Assembly: GCF_003967015.1 (NCBI RefSeq)
Contig: NZ_AP017560.1
Coordinates: forward strand, 2,852,001-2,916,000
Origin: Pseudanabaena sp. ABRG5-3
GTDB taxonomy: Bacteria; Cyanobacteriota; Cyanobacteriia; Pseudanabaenales; Pseudanabaenaceae
Length of the DNA: 64,000 nucleotides
Direction: 5' to 3'
Part shown: positions 1-8,480 of the stretch, one piece after another
How the letters are laid out: the number at the start of each line of letters is the position of its first letter
How positions within the stretch are numbered: position 1 is the first letter of the stretch
The notes under the pieces: model-generated
Database searches by the model: none
What the model was told of the DNA's origin: nothing
Seen by the model: the letters and a program-made list of their open reading frames with translations, nothing else
Made by a program: the position numbers and the translations under genes

Positions 1-342
1 CCGTGACACGATGTCATTAAATTGTTTCTGCACTTCGGGGCGATCGCTACCTAGCGCAGGTACAGTTTTCAAAATTGTTGATACTAGCTTGGGTAATTCG
101 GCCCGTACCATCGCGTCCATAATTTGGTTCGCATTTTTACCTGATTCAGTGATTTCCAACAGTTCTTTAATCAATTCACGCTTTTCTGATGAAATTACAG
201 GTGCGACTGATTCGGCTGGCTTCTTGGTTTCACTGCTCTCTTGCGGAACTTGAGCGATCGCCTTATTTAAACTTGATGACGGCAATGCCGCAGTTGTCAG
301 TAATGCAGAAATGGCAATGGTTGCAAAAATACGATTGAGCAT
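1..342 (-). CDS. DUF2059-type secreted protein (N-terminal part)
   Basis: The reading frame starts at an ATG at 342 on the minus strand and runs off the window edge, so only about 114 residues are visible. It opens with a signal peptide (MLNRIFATIAISALLTTAAL, followed by Ser/Ala residues), then a polar linker. From about residue 52 comes a helical segment reading EKRELIKELLEITESGKN, then QIMDAMVRAEL, the pattern of DUF2059 domains, which are periplasmic helical proteins of unknown function. The family assignment rests on this short stretch and the C-terminal half is not seen. It is transcribed away from the next gene's promoter side, in the same direction as the CCB-type gene at 399. Confidence 0.7.
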   Translation of the reverse strand, partial: MLNRIFATIAISALLTTAALPSSSLNKAIAQVPQESSETKKPAESVAPVISSEKRELIKELLEITESGKNANQIMDAMVRAELPKLVSTILKTVPALGSDRPEVQKQFNDIVSR

Positions 343-398
343 AGTTGTATTAATAAGTAGACGGTATTTATAAGTTGGATTGTTGCAAACTAACCCAA

Positions 399-1019
399 CT
401 ACTGATATTTGTCGAGATTGTAAGCAAGTTTATCGGCGATCGCTGTTACCCAATTTTCATCCTGTTTCGTATAACTACGGGGGGCACTAGCGCCTAATAC
501 CATGACTCCTTTTTCGCCCAGAGGTTGCACGATTACGCCCTGAGTATTTTCGGGTAAATAGTCAAACTCCACTCGTCCAGGGTAAAGCTCTAATTTGACC
601 AGATATACAGGCTTTTGGGTTTTCATCACCCTTTGAGCGATCGTGCCAATATTAACTTGCTTGCTTTTGCCTAAAATCCCTCTGCGGAGGATAGTTTGGC
701 GATCGTAATAAACAGCGACCACTTTGGTAACTGTATTAGTTAGCAAAATATGCGAAGCCCAAGCTAATTCCGTCTTAACTGCCTCTGGTAAATTTTCTGC
801 AATTTCAAAACCTTCTTCCCCCACTAAAGTTACTGCCTCGGGTAATTTTGGTTGCACTTGCTGCCATAGCAAACCAATTAAAATCAAAACTGCGCTCAAT
901 AAAATCCCCAAGGCATCAGCCCGTGACTGACTAGAGGTAAGATTTGCCGTCACCATTCGATTAGCTAATAGCGCCAATCCACCCACTATCCCCACCACAA
1001 GGGGCAAATATCGAATCAT
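399..1019 (-). CDS. cofactor assembly of complex C subunit B (CCB2/CCB4-like)
   Basis: A 206-residue membrane protein. Two hydrophobic segments lie near the N-terminus (residues about 4-22 and 37-52), separated by a short polar loop, followed by a soluble alpha/beta domain of about 150 residues. This layout and the segment around EAVTLVGEEGFEIAENLPE match the cyanobacterial and chloroplast CCB2/CCB4 (CofA) family. Those proteins help attach the covalent haem c(i) to cytochrome b6 of the b6f complex on the stromal (n) side of the thylakoid. Family membership comes from recognised sequence style; the function is known from chloroplast homologues. The gene stands alone between a DUF2059 gene and a divergent oxidase. 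Confidence 0.8.
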   Translation of the reverse strand: MIRYLPLVVGIVGGLALLANRMVTANLTSSQSRADALGILLSAVLILIGLLWQQVQPKLPEAVTLVGEEGFEIAENLPEAVKTELAWASHILLTNTVTKVVAVYYDRQTILRRGILGKSKQVNIGTIAQRVMKTQKPVYLVKLELYPGRVEFDYLPENTQGVIVQPLGEKGVMVLGASAPRSYTKQDENWVTAIADKLAYNLDKYQ

Positions 1020-1160
1020 TGTTACTCCTAATCAACTCCTAAAAACCTAAAATAGATCACTCTGTCATAATACTGAGTTTGTTGGTAACGCTTAAAGGTA
1101 AAGTTTTGAAAGACATTAATTTGAAAGAAATTAGCCTTTATTTAATCGTTTAATAGACTT

Positions 1161-1222
1161 TAAGTAGCATAACCAAAAACTGTGGCGCACGCGCAGCGTG
1201 CGCCACAGCTTTTGGTTACTTA
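1161..1222. repeat. dispersed palindromic repeat, copy 1
   Basis: A 62-bp near-perfect palindrome bounded by TAAGTA and TACTTA. The inner arms read AACCAAAA, then CTGTGGCGCACGC, with loop GCA at 1193-1195. The same outer TAAGTAGC and inner AAAAGCTGYGGCGC blocks recur at 13257-13348, and the left half recurs at 6532-6604, so it belongs to a repeat family rather than being an ordinary terminator. It lies just upstream of the LhgO gene. Confidence 0.75.
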
Positions 1223-1255
1223 AGCAACACAAGACTAAGTAAAGAGGAATGTAGC

Positions 1256-2437
1256 ATGTATGACTTCATTATTATAGGTGGTGGAATTGTTGGTCTTGCA
1301 ACGGGAATGACTTTGAGTCAGCAACATCCTCACGCCAAACTGTTGATTTTAGAAAAAGAAAACCAATGGTCGTTACACCAAACAGGTAATAATAGCGGTG
1401 TGATTCATTCTGGTATTTACTATAAACCAGATAGTTTTAAAGCTAAATTCTGCCGTGATGGTAATGCCTCTATGGCGGCGTTTTGCCAGAAATATGATAT
1501 TGGTCACGAAATATGTGGCAAGGTAATTGTCGCGACCCATCCCCAAGAGTTGCAGTTACTTGAAGATCTTTATCAACGTGGTCTCGCCAATGGACTTAAA
1601 GTAACAAAAATCAGTGCCGAAGAAGTTAGAGAAATTGAGCCCTATGTAAATTGTGTTGCGGGGCTGCGTGTATTTTCCACAGGGATTGTCAACTACCGCC
1701 AAGTATGTACGAAGCTAGTTGAGCTAATTCAGGATAAAGGGGCTGAAATCTTACTCAATGCTCAAGTTACGCAGATCAGAGATATTTCTGGAGGCAAAGA
1801 GATTATTACAAATGCAGGAACTTTTGTAACTCGAATGCTGATCAATTGTGGTGGACTACAAAGCGATCGCCTAGCCAAATTAGATCATGTTGATCCACAG
1901 GCACAAATTATTCCTTTTCGTGGCGAATATTACGAGTTAAAGCCTGAAAAGCGCCACTTAGTAAAAACCCTTATTTATCCTGTTCCTAATCCTAATTTTC
2001 CTTTTTTGGGTGTTCATTTCACCAAAATGATTGATGGTACTGTCCATGCTGGACCAAATGCTGTCCTTAGCCTCAAACGTGAAGGATATCAAAAAATGGA
2101 TTTTGATTTTCAAGATGCTGCCGAAATTTTGTCCTATTCTGGATTTTGGAAGCTAGCATCAAAGTATTCAAGAGATGGTATTCAAGAAATCATTCGTTCT
2201 TTCAGTAAAGCTGCATTTGTCCATAGTCTCCAGCAACTAATTCCTGAAGTAAAAGCAGATGATTTAGTCCCAACGCATTCAGGTGTACGCGCCCAAGCTC
2301 TCAAACCGAATGGACAATTAGTTGATGATTTTTTAATCATTAAAGATCGAAGTTCTATCCATATTTGTAATGCACCATCTCCCGCAGCTACCTCTTCTTT
2401 AGAAATTGGTAAAGCGATCATGAAGGAAATCACTTAA
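1256..2437 (+). CDS. lhgO: L-2-hydroxyglutarate oxidase (FAD-dependent)
   Basis: A 393-residue flavoprotein of the DAO fold. Residues 4-13 carry the FAD dinucleotide motif IIIGGGIVGL, followed by an acidic strand end (ILEKE). The segment TGNNSGVIHSGIYY near residues 44-57 is characteristic of the LhgO/YgaF branch. The C-terminal PSPAATSSLEIGK is the second FAD contact of the family. LhgO oxidises L-2-hydroxyglutarate to 2-oxoglutarate and passes electrons to quinone; it removes the by-product of promiscuous malate dehydrogenase activity. Length is normal for the family and no membrane segment is visible. It is monocistronic, with a repeat palindrome upstream and a hairpin downstream. Confidence 0.88.
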   Translation: MYDFIIIGGGIVGLATGMTLSQQHPHAKLLILEKENQWSLHQTGNNSGVIHSGIYYKPDSFKAKFCRDGNASMAAFCQKYDIGHEICGKVIVATHPQELQLLEDLYQRGLANGLKVTKISAEEVREIEPYVNCVAGLRVFSTGIVNYRQVCTKLVELIQDKGAEILLNAQVTQIRDISGGKEIITNAGTFVTRMLINCGGLQSDRLAKLDHVDPQAQIIPFRGEYYELKPEKRHLVKTLIYPVPNPNFPFLGVHFTKMIDGTVHAGPNAVLSLKREGYQKMDFDFQDAAEILSYSGFWKLASKYSRDGIQEIIRSFSKAAFVHSLQQLIPEVKADDLVPTHSGVRAQALKPNGQLVDDFLIIKDRSSIHICNAPSPAATSSLEIGKAIMKEIT

Positions 2438-2517
2438 CCCATAGATCTATTTCATCAATCTTTTGCAAAATTAGTAGTTTTGATTTCACTTAATTTAATT
2501 TGCGGTAGTGCTAAATA

Positions 2518-2556
2518 GGCAAGGATGGGCGACGCTTCGCGTCGCCCATCCTTGCC
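2518..2556. terminator. gene-end hairpin
   Basis: Perfect 18-bp arms (GGCAAGGATGGGCGACGC and its complement) around loop TTC, between the convergent LhgO and TPR genes. There is no U-run outside the stem, so termination is an inference from position. Confidence 0.6.
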
Positions 2557-2564
2557 AGAATTAC

Positions 2565-3944
2565 CTAATTTGCTAAGCCAAATATTTGTTTAATTGTTAC
2601 TTCCATTGCGAGCCTTCCATTAGCACTACGCCAAGGGGGCATCATGATAAGCCCTTTGATCACTAAAACAATTCCCCATACCTTGTACCAAAACTCATTA
2701 CGTCCCCAATAAGCATTGGCGATCGCCATTGTAACCAGTCCCTTATCTTCTAAAGAATCAGATTTTGCAACAAGTGACTGAGCCATATTCAGATAGAAAT
2801 CTGATTCATCTTTGTTTTTTAAAAGAAAATGACAGGCAAAAATATGTACAGTGATTATAGCCATATTCCCTTTAGCATCAAATTTCTGCATTAACTCTAA
2901 TGCTTTTTCAAAGTATGATAGTGCTTCTTGATATCGTCTCAACTTGTAGCAATAGATTACTCCCAAGCAGTTTAACGCTGAGATTTCATTGTGTTTATTC
3001 CCAATCTCACACATAACAGCTAAAGCTTCTTGAGCATATTTTAGGGCTTTATCTATCTGTTTTAACATGACGTAGCATTGCGATAATCCCTCTAATGCTG
3101 AAGCACTTCCAAGTCTATTATTACTTTCTTCGCTAATATCTAATTGGCGTAGAAGGGCAATCAATACTTGATCATATTGACCAACATTCAAATATGCTCT
3201 ACTGATATCGTTAAGGCAAGAACTTTCCATTTCCTGATCGCCAATTTCACGAGCTATCTCTAGGGATTCTTCTAGAAAATTTAGTCCTTTTTGCTGATAT
3301 TTTTTCTTGTTTTGAGTCGTTCCTAACGCATAGAAAGCATATCCTAAGTCATTTAAAGCATAACCTTCTTGTTTGCGATCGCCTATTTCACGAGCAATAT
3401 CTAGCTGCTGCTGAAACGAGGCGATCGCCTCAGAATAATCCTGTTTGATCCGTTGAATCCCTCCTAACCCACTGATCGCTTGTGCTTCTGCTTGAAGGTT
3501 ATTGGCTTGACGAGCGAGTTTTAGTTGCTGTTGATAATAATTACAAGATTTATCAAAATCACTGAGATTATAAAAAGCTCGTCCCAATCCATTCAGACAG
3601 ACTAAATCTTGCTCTGCACTTACCTTTCCTAAAAGATTTTGATATAGCTCAATCTGCTCTCGATAGTAGCCCCAAATCCTTAACTGCTCATGTAATTCCT
3701 TTGACATCGGACGACATGATAGAACCTTTCCTGCCTTTTGCCATTCTGACATTTCGCAAAGATGATGAAAAGCTTGTAAATAACGATCCACTTTTTCGAG
3801 ATTTTTTGCCTTCTCTGGTGGCTCATCCTCAACGGTTAAGAAATAGGCGATCGCATTATAAGCATCAAGGCGATCAAGAGGAACGCGCCTTGTATCAATT
3901 TCTAATGCAGCATAAAGTTTCTGTCCTGCGGTCAAATTCATCAT
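2565..3944 (-). CDS. TPR-repeat protein; in-frame C-terminal half of a split STAND protein
   Basis: 459 residues made largely of tetratricopeptide repeats of 40 residues (LGRAFYNLSDFDKSCNYYQQ, then ALNDLGYAFYALG, CLNDISRAYLNVGQYDQ, ALNCLGVIYCYKLRRYQEALSYFEKAL), followed by a hydrophobic C-terminal segment near residues 415-440. The first ATG lies two codons after the TAG stop of the upstream NB-ARC gene and is in the same frame (TAG AGA CTC ATG ATG). NB-ARC-TPR proteins of cyanobacteria are normally one chain, and the first 100 residues here (domain linking ATPase to repeats) look like the middle of such a chain. It could be a separately translated sensor subunit, a readthrough product, or half of a pseudogene. 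Confidence 0.8.
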   Translation of the reverse strand: MMNLTAGQKLYAALEIDTRRVPLDRLDAYNAIAYFLTVEDEPPEKAKNLEKVDRYLQAFHHLCEMSEWQKAGKVLSCRPMSKELHEQLRIWGYYREQIELYQNLLGKVSAEQDLVCLNGLGRAFYNLSDFDKSCNYYQQQLKLARQANNLQAEAQAISGLGGIQRIKQDYSEAIASFQQQLDIAREIGDRKQEGYALNDLGYAFYALGTTQNKKKYQQKGLNFLEESLEIAREIGDQEMESSCLNDISRAYLNVGQYDQVLIALLRQLDISEESNNRLGSASALEGLSQCYVMLKQIDKALKYAQEALAVMCEIGNKHNEISALNCLGVIYCYKLRRYQEALSYFEKALELMQKFDAKGNMAIITVHIFACHFLLKNKDESDFYLNMAQSLVAKSDSLEDKGLVTMAIANAYWGRNEFWYKVWGIVLVIKGLIMMPPWRSANGRLAMEVTIKQIFGLAN

Positions 3945-3950
3945 GAGTCT

Positions 3951-5390
3951 CTATCCAAATTCTGCAAATAACTCTTGACGATGTTCTAGAGCCACACTCC
4001 GAATCAAGTTGTGCATTCCTAGAAGGCGGCGATCATTATGATTAATAGATATCTCCACTAAAAAACGTCCAAACAAATCCTCTAATACTTGTAGTTGTCG
4101 CTCTTTACTATAAACCTCATTCCTTAAGCGTTGGATATAACTATCTAGCTGCAATAACCAACCACTCTCCTGCACAGGACGACGGTAGATTGCTGCTACA
4201 CAAATCAAGAGATAGGCATCTGCATTTTGTCGTTTCAACCGTTTAAAAACCTCATCGAGCCTACGCCGATAAACCTTCATCCAAATTCTACGTGTCAATT
4301 TATGTAACTTCCAATCATCATTTGCACTTTCTAATTTAGCCCCTGCCTCAGCCTCAGCTAAATGTTGTTCTACTAACTCGATCTCCTCTCCTACATTTCC
4401 CCAAAAAGCACGAGCATTACCCGCAAAAGACTCAACAATTTCGCCACTTAATACTCTGAGCATCAATGGATGTCCATGATATATTTTTCCGATTCGCATC
4501 AAGATTGGTCTATCTGCTAATGTCAAACTCATGTCCAAACCAACTTTCTCAAATAGGGCAACCTGTTCATCATCAAGTAACCCATGCAAAATCTCACGAT
4601 GATAGATATTAGGATAGCGCGAAGCTAAACTTTGGATTTTAGTTGGCAGGTCTTGAGAAGTGACAATTAATGCACTTTGAGAAGATTCAAATGCTAAAAA
4701 ATCTTCAAAAAACTTAGTCCACCATTCATCCTCAAAATCTCCCCAGCCATCTTCATTTTCGGTTAATAACGCTTCTAGAGAGTCAACTAAAACTAGAATA
4801 CGCTCCTCTCGCAACTGATTAATCAATCTCTTTAATATTGCCATTGGTTGTTTATCTTCGAGTAATAGACTCTCACCTAACTCTTCTAACCAACGACATG
4901 CTACTCCCACAAAGTCCCTTGGATGATCATCACTATCAAAATTCACCCGCAAAATTTTGCCAAATCGTGATTGAACATCATCAGCGATTTTTTCAGCTAA
5001 AGCCGTCTTCCCAATCCCCGTAATCCCTAGTAATAGAAGCAATCGACAGTTATTACGAATCTTCTTGGTTAAGTCGCTAACTAATTTTTTGCGCCCCACC
5101 CAGCGATCATCATAAACACTCCAATCAGCGATCGCTACAGGTAAAAGCTCAAAAATTGTGTCCCAGTTTTCACGCCAGTTCGGGATCTTTAACACATCAC
5201 AGTAAGTCTCAGCAGTCTCGCGCTTTACCCCATCACCATTGTAGAAATTGGTAAAAGTCTGGCGACGAATACATTTTCTATGTATTTCGCAAAACCAATT
5301 AATTGAGTCGTAGTCTTTTAATGCCTCTTTAACTAGCTGATGTCCGATTTTTGTTAATCTAAAAAGCTTTTGCCTGTTTCTTACCGTCAC
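3951..5390 (-). CDS. NB-ARC (STAND) ATPase with N-terminal HTH-like domain
   Basis: 479 residues. Residues 1-85 form a helical domain with the pattern RQTFTNFYNGDGVKRETAE, then CDVLKI, resembling the XRE-like N-terminal domain found on many cyanobacterial NB-ARC proteins. The NB-ARC core follows: Walker A GITGIGKT at 122-129, Walker B ILVLVDSLE at 198-206, a sensor strand LIVTSQD at 241-247 and the GHPLMLRVL (GLPL-type) motif at 306-314. The winged-helix region ends near MHNLIRSVALEHRQELF. The chain then stops at a TAG, and the TPR gene continues in frame. STAND proteins are ligand-triggered switches in signalling and antiphage defence; which applies here cannot be told. Confidence 0.85.
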   Translation of the reverse strand: MTVRNRQKLFRLTKIGHQLVKEALKDYDSINWFCEIHRKCIRRQTFTNFYNGDGVKRETAETYCDVLKIPNWRENWDTIFELLPVAIADWSVYDDRWVGRKKLVSDLTKKIRNNCRLLLLLGITGIGKTALAEKIADDVQSRFGKILRVNFDSDDHPRDFVGVACRWLEELGESLLLEDKQPMAILKRLINQLREERILVLVDSLEALLTENEDGWGDFEDEWWTKFFEDFLAFESSQSALIVTSQDLPTKIQSLASRYPNIYHREILHGLLDDEQVALFEKVGLDMSLTLADRPILMRIGKIYHGHPLMLRVLSGEIVESFAGNARAFWGNVGEEIELVEQHLAEAEAGAKLESANDDWKLHKLTRRIWMKVYRRRLDEVFKRLKRQNADAYLLICVAAIYRRPVQESGWLLQLDSYIQRLRNEVYSKERQLQVLEDLFGRFLVEISINHNDRRLLGMHNLIRSVALEHRQELFAEFG

Positions 5391-5587
5391 TCGTCTATAC
5401 CTATTAACCGACTATTTTCACTTAACTGCATATTTCAGCACAAATTGATGTAACTAAGCAAATCATAAATGACTATCTGTTAAGCGTGCAATCAAACGCA
5501 CAAATAACGTACAGATTAGGATGGTTTTCTAGTGACTCAAGGGATTTTTAGATCGTATATTCTCAATATTTACTGAGTAAATAAACA

Positions 5588-6538
5588 ATGAGAAAATTTA
5601 TAAGTTTACATACAATGGGCAAGTGGCTAATTAATCCACTCATTTTGCTAGGGATTCTAAATGTAGGGTTTACTCTTTTAAAATCAGATAGTGTCTCTGC
5701 TGGCAATCTTTACAATAATTGGAACTATGCGGCTGACCCAAACTATGACAGTCTCGCTGTTGGAAATTCTAATATATTTAATATTGGTGGAACGGCAGTC
5801 AAAGTAGATAACAGCTATGTTTGGGTTGCAATCAATGGAAATCTTCCAATCAATGGCTTATTTACAGGACCATATTATGGAGGTTATCGAGTTGCTAATC
5901 AAAACATTGGATATGGTGATTTTTTCTTTGATTTTGGTAATAGCAACTTTGTGAACGCTAGCAATTCATCAAGTCTATTTGCGATTAAGTTCGCAGCAAA
6001 CAATGACTCTGCTGCTGCCGCGCTAGGCATCTATGCTAATGTTCGAGCAAAAAGTGTCGTAGGCTCAAATGCTGGTTACTGGAATCCTGGGTCTAACCGT
6101 AACACAGTAAAAGCTAGAACAGGAATTGATCCAACGACTGGCGAATTTGCTTGGAATGATCCTTACTATAGCTATCCATCCAGCAGTTTCTTTTATCCGA
6201 ATGTGATTGCTTCGGGCAATAAAATTGGTGATATCAATCTACTCAATGCTTCAGAATTAGCAAATGCAGGTTTTGAAGGAAGTAGTTTTGGCTTTTCTGG
6301 AAGTAATACATTTGGATTTAAATTTGATCGAAATTTAGTCCCAGATGGTAACTATGTTGCTACTTTGATTTTAGAGTGTCTCAATGATATGACTGGACTG
6401 AGAGGATCTAAATTACCTCCAGAAGTGATTGTAAATCCTCCTTCCAAGCCAGTACCTGTTCCCGGAATGTTGATTGGTATGTTTGTAGCCTCAGGGATTT
6501 TAGGGAAACGTATTTTCAAGCAAAAAGCTATTAAGTAG
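5588..6538 (+). CDS. secreted PEP-CTERM-like surface protein
   Basis: 316 residues: an N-terminal signal peptide (hydrophobic core around LINPLILLGILNVGFTLL, cleavage probably near SVSAG), a Gly/Asn/Ser/Tyr-rich beta-type body, and a C-terminal sorting signal. The tail has PVPVPG at about 291-296, a hydrophobic helix (MLIGMFVASGILG), then basic GKRIFKQK, the layout of PEP-CTERM signals processed by exosortases. A cyanoexosortase gene is present in this window at 51986-52873. Predicted as an exported, cell-surface or extracellular-matrix protein. The body has no domain I recognise. Confidence 0.75.
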   Translation: MRKFISLHTMGKWLINPLILLGILNVGFTLLKSDSVSAGNLYNNWNYAADPNYDSLAVGNSNIFNIGGTAVKVDNSYVWVAINGNLPINGLFTGPYYGGYRVANQNIGYGDFFFDFGNSNFVNASNSSSLFAIKFAANNDSAAAALGIYANVRAKSVVGSNAGYWNPGSNRNTVKARTGIDPTTGEFAWNDPYYSYPSSSFFYPNVIASGNKIGDINLLNASELANAGFEGSSFGFSGSNTFGFKFDRNLVPDGNYVATLILECLNDMTGLRGSKLPPEVIVNPPSKPVPVPGMLIGMFVASGILGKRIFKQKAIK

Positions 6539-6604
6539 CTGGGCATAATTAAAAACAAAAATAAGAACCTGTAGCGCACGCTGAGCGTGCGCTACAGGTT
6601 CTTG
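6532..6604. repeat. dispersed palindromic repeat, copy 2 (left half plus hairpin)
   Basis: Begins TAAGTAGCTGGGCATAATTAAA, overlapping the stop of the surface-protein gene, and continues to a perfect 19-bp hairpin (6563-6603, loop TGA) with core GTAGCGCACGC. The opening matches the opening of the element at 13257 nearly base for base. No matching right boundary is visible, so this copy is partial or has lost its right end. Confidence 0.6.
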
Positions 6605-6622
6605 GATTTTATAAGCCCTTAT

Positions 6623-6700
6623 TAATTGTCGCAATTTTGGTTCAAATATTTGGCGAAAATAATCGACCTCACAGAAAATTTCTTCTAAAGATAACGCCAT
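6623..6700 (-). pseudogene. possible transposase N-terminal remnant
   Basis: The minus strand from the ATG at 6700 encodes MALSLEEIFCEVDYFRQIFE and then PKLRQL, similar in style to the N-terminus of IS982/IS4-like transposases. The similarity ends after about 26 codons, and nothing else of an insertion sequence is visible. This is a weak call from memory of family N-termini. Confidence 0.35.
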
Positions 6701-6762
6701 TTGCGCGGCGCAAATGGCGGAAAATGGTAAAAATCGCTAAGCGATTTTTACCATTTTCCGCC
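6695..6762. repeat. two overlapping perfect hairpins in a gene-free stretch
   Basis: The stretch 6539-6849 has no convincing gene. It holds a 12-bp palindrome (6695-6719, CGCCATTTGCGC with a single-base loop) directly fused to a 22-bp-arm hairpin (6716-6762, loop TAA). The shared GGCGG means only one can form at a time. Confidence 0.65.
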
Positions 6763-6849
6763 TTAACTGACGTTAAACTATTAGTCATGGGAGTTATTTC
6801 GCTGAGACTGACACCTTCGCCAACTTTCATAATCAAGCGATCGCTATAT

Positions 6850-7563
6850 CTATACAAATTCTCTTGTCTGTAACTTCAGCATTTCCGTCTGCACATTCAT
6901 CCCAATTACTAACGCATCACTGAGTAGAGAACTATATTGATCAGCCTGATTTTGCACATCTAAGGACTTTAATGCGATCAAGTTCTGCTCGATATTCTGA
7001 AAAAGCTCACGCTGACCACTGAGGAAACGACGATGCTCTCGTAGGATTTTTTCGGTAGTCAGACCACAAATGAGACTATCTCTAGTTAACTCCAGCGCTT
7101 GTAATATATCCTCACGATGATTAAGATTTGCTGATTGATTGCCGACAGACTTCAGGCGATCGCACAGATCTACCGCCGCAATCACCTGATTATATTTATC
7201 GACCTCATCTAATAAATGCGACAAGCAAGACATCTTTTTCGCACGAATCCAAGCAATAAAATTCCAACCTGCAAACAGAATTAATACAAGCAGAAACACA
7301 AAAATAGCAAATCCAATCTGCTCTTGGCGAGTATCGATTGACTTGCCAAGAGATTGAAATAGGAGAATGCTAATTGGCAAACTAAATATTGCAATCAAAA
7401 ATAAAGCGATCGCTTCACTCGTCAAAAAAGGAACTAAGTATTTAGGATTATTTAATAGAGAAATCCGATATACACTACCTATAAATAAACGAGTAACTTC
7501 TCTACCTGTGACCCTTTCGAGATCCTGTTCAGTAATCTGCAAAGTCCTAATATCTGTTTGCAT
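6850..7563 (-). CDS. conserved membrane protein of unknown function
   Basis: 237 residues. A soluble N-terminal segment (residues 1-40) is followed by two membrane helices around 47-70 (ALFLIAIFSLPISILLF) and 84-108 (IGFAIFVFLLVLILFAGW), then a helical, probably coiled-coil cytoplasmic domain with many Leu/Glu/Gln residues (LLDEVDKYNQVIAAVDLCDRL). I do not recognise the family. It is followed in the same direction by nothing close, and is preceded 21 bp away by another membrane protein gene on the same strand, so the two are probably cotranscribed. Confidence 0.65.
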   Translation of the reverse strand: MQTDIRTLQITEQDLERVTGREVTRLFIGSVYRISLLNNPKYLVPFLTSEAIALFLIAIFSLPISILLFQSLGKSIDTRQEQIGFAIFVFLLVLILFAGWNFIAWIRAKKMSCLSHLLDEVDKYNQVIAAVDLCDRLKSVGNQSANLNHREDILQALELTRDSLICGLTTEKILREHRRFLSGQRELFQNIEQNLIALKSLDVQNQADQYSSLLSDALVIGMNVQTEMLKLQTREFV

Positions 7564-7584
7564 AGTTGTTAGGCAGTCTCAGAT

Positions 7585-8301
7585 TTATGTAAAAAATAAG
7601 CTCTTAAGCGCATTCCATACGGCAAGGTAGAAATTTCCTTCACGGGGACGGAAAATATCAAATTTAGAGCCAAAGGAACCAAAAAATGGTCTCAATGTCC
7701 AAGCCATCTGACTACCAACAAAAGCATAGAGTCCCAGCCAGAACTTGAGAATAGAGATGCGGATTTTGCGGTTTTTATCAATGGCTGTATCGTCAATGGC
7801 TAAATCTTTATCTGCAATAATAGCTTCAGTTTTTGGTAGTAAAACCTGATAGAGAAAGTAAACACCAATAACGCCTGTCAGAGTAAATATGGCGACATTT
7901 AATAGAAGAAAAAATGAATAATTGTCAGCTGTAATTAAGAAAAACAAAGTGACTGGGGCAAAGCCAAATAGTAGCGTACTAGTAATTGTGACTGCACAAA
8001 GCAAAATTGCTGCATATTGGCTCAAGGTGGTTTTTGAGCCGAAATAAACATTAAAGAAATAGAGTGCTGGCAAACAAATTGCTAATGTAATTAAAAATAG
8101 GAATGGTAGCTTTGCGGCGGAAGAGATAATCTGCATCCAAGAGCTAATCGCCCCAATTAAACCACCATAAATTGCTAAAAATATAGAACTACATATTAAT
8201 AAACCAACTATTTTGGTGTTAATTTTAACGCCATCATAAATTTCTTTGATGAACTGATCGCGATCGCTAAGTAAGGCAAGAAGAACTGAGAAAAATGGCA
8301 T
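7585..8301 (-). CDS. multi-spanning membrane protein (cyanobacterial family, YIP1-like layout)
   Basis: 238 residues with about five to six hydrophobic helices after a short cytoplasmic start (MPFFSVLLALLSDRDQFIKE). The segments KIVGLLICSSIFLAIYGGLIG and KLPFLFLITLAICLPALYFF fit a conserved cyanobacterial family that databases sometimes label 'actin-binding WH2 domain-containing protein', a label I believe is spurious. The overall shape is like YIP1/DUF1282 membrane proteins. It is followed 21 bp downstream by the 237-residue membrane protein gene, suggesting an operon. No function can be stated. Confidence 0.65.
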   Translation of the reverse strand: MPFFSVLLALLSDRDQFIKEIYDGVKINTKIVGLLICSSIFLAIYGGLIGAISSWMQIISSAAKLPFLFLITLAICLPALYFFNVYFGSKTTLSQYAAILLCAVTITSTLLFGFAPVTLFFLITADNYSFFLLLNVAIFTLTGVIGVYFLYQVLLPKTEAIIADKDLAIDDTAIDKNRKIRISILKFWLGLYAFVGSQMAWTLRPFFGSFGSKFDIFRPREGNFYLAVWNALKSLFFT

Positions 8302-8480
8302 ATAGATTTTGGATAAATTTCAAGATTGGGATGGTAGTAATTTAGCGCAAAAATATTTTATCTACGGGATTTTGTGAAATCGTAATAGCAATTTACATAA
8401 TTTTTGCTCCACCGATGTAGACTAACCAAATGAGCATTGTGTTCCTATATAGTTTTTTGTAGTAGAACTCATCCAAAGCT

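Noticed and set aside
6637-6873. Plus-strand open frame in the hairpin-rich stretch
   Set aside because: It only arises because the palindromes are free of stops; there is no ribosome site or protein-like composition, and it overlaps the real minus-strand gene end.
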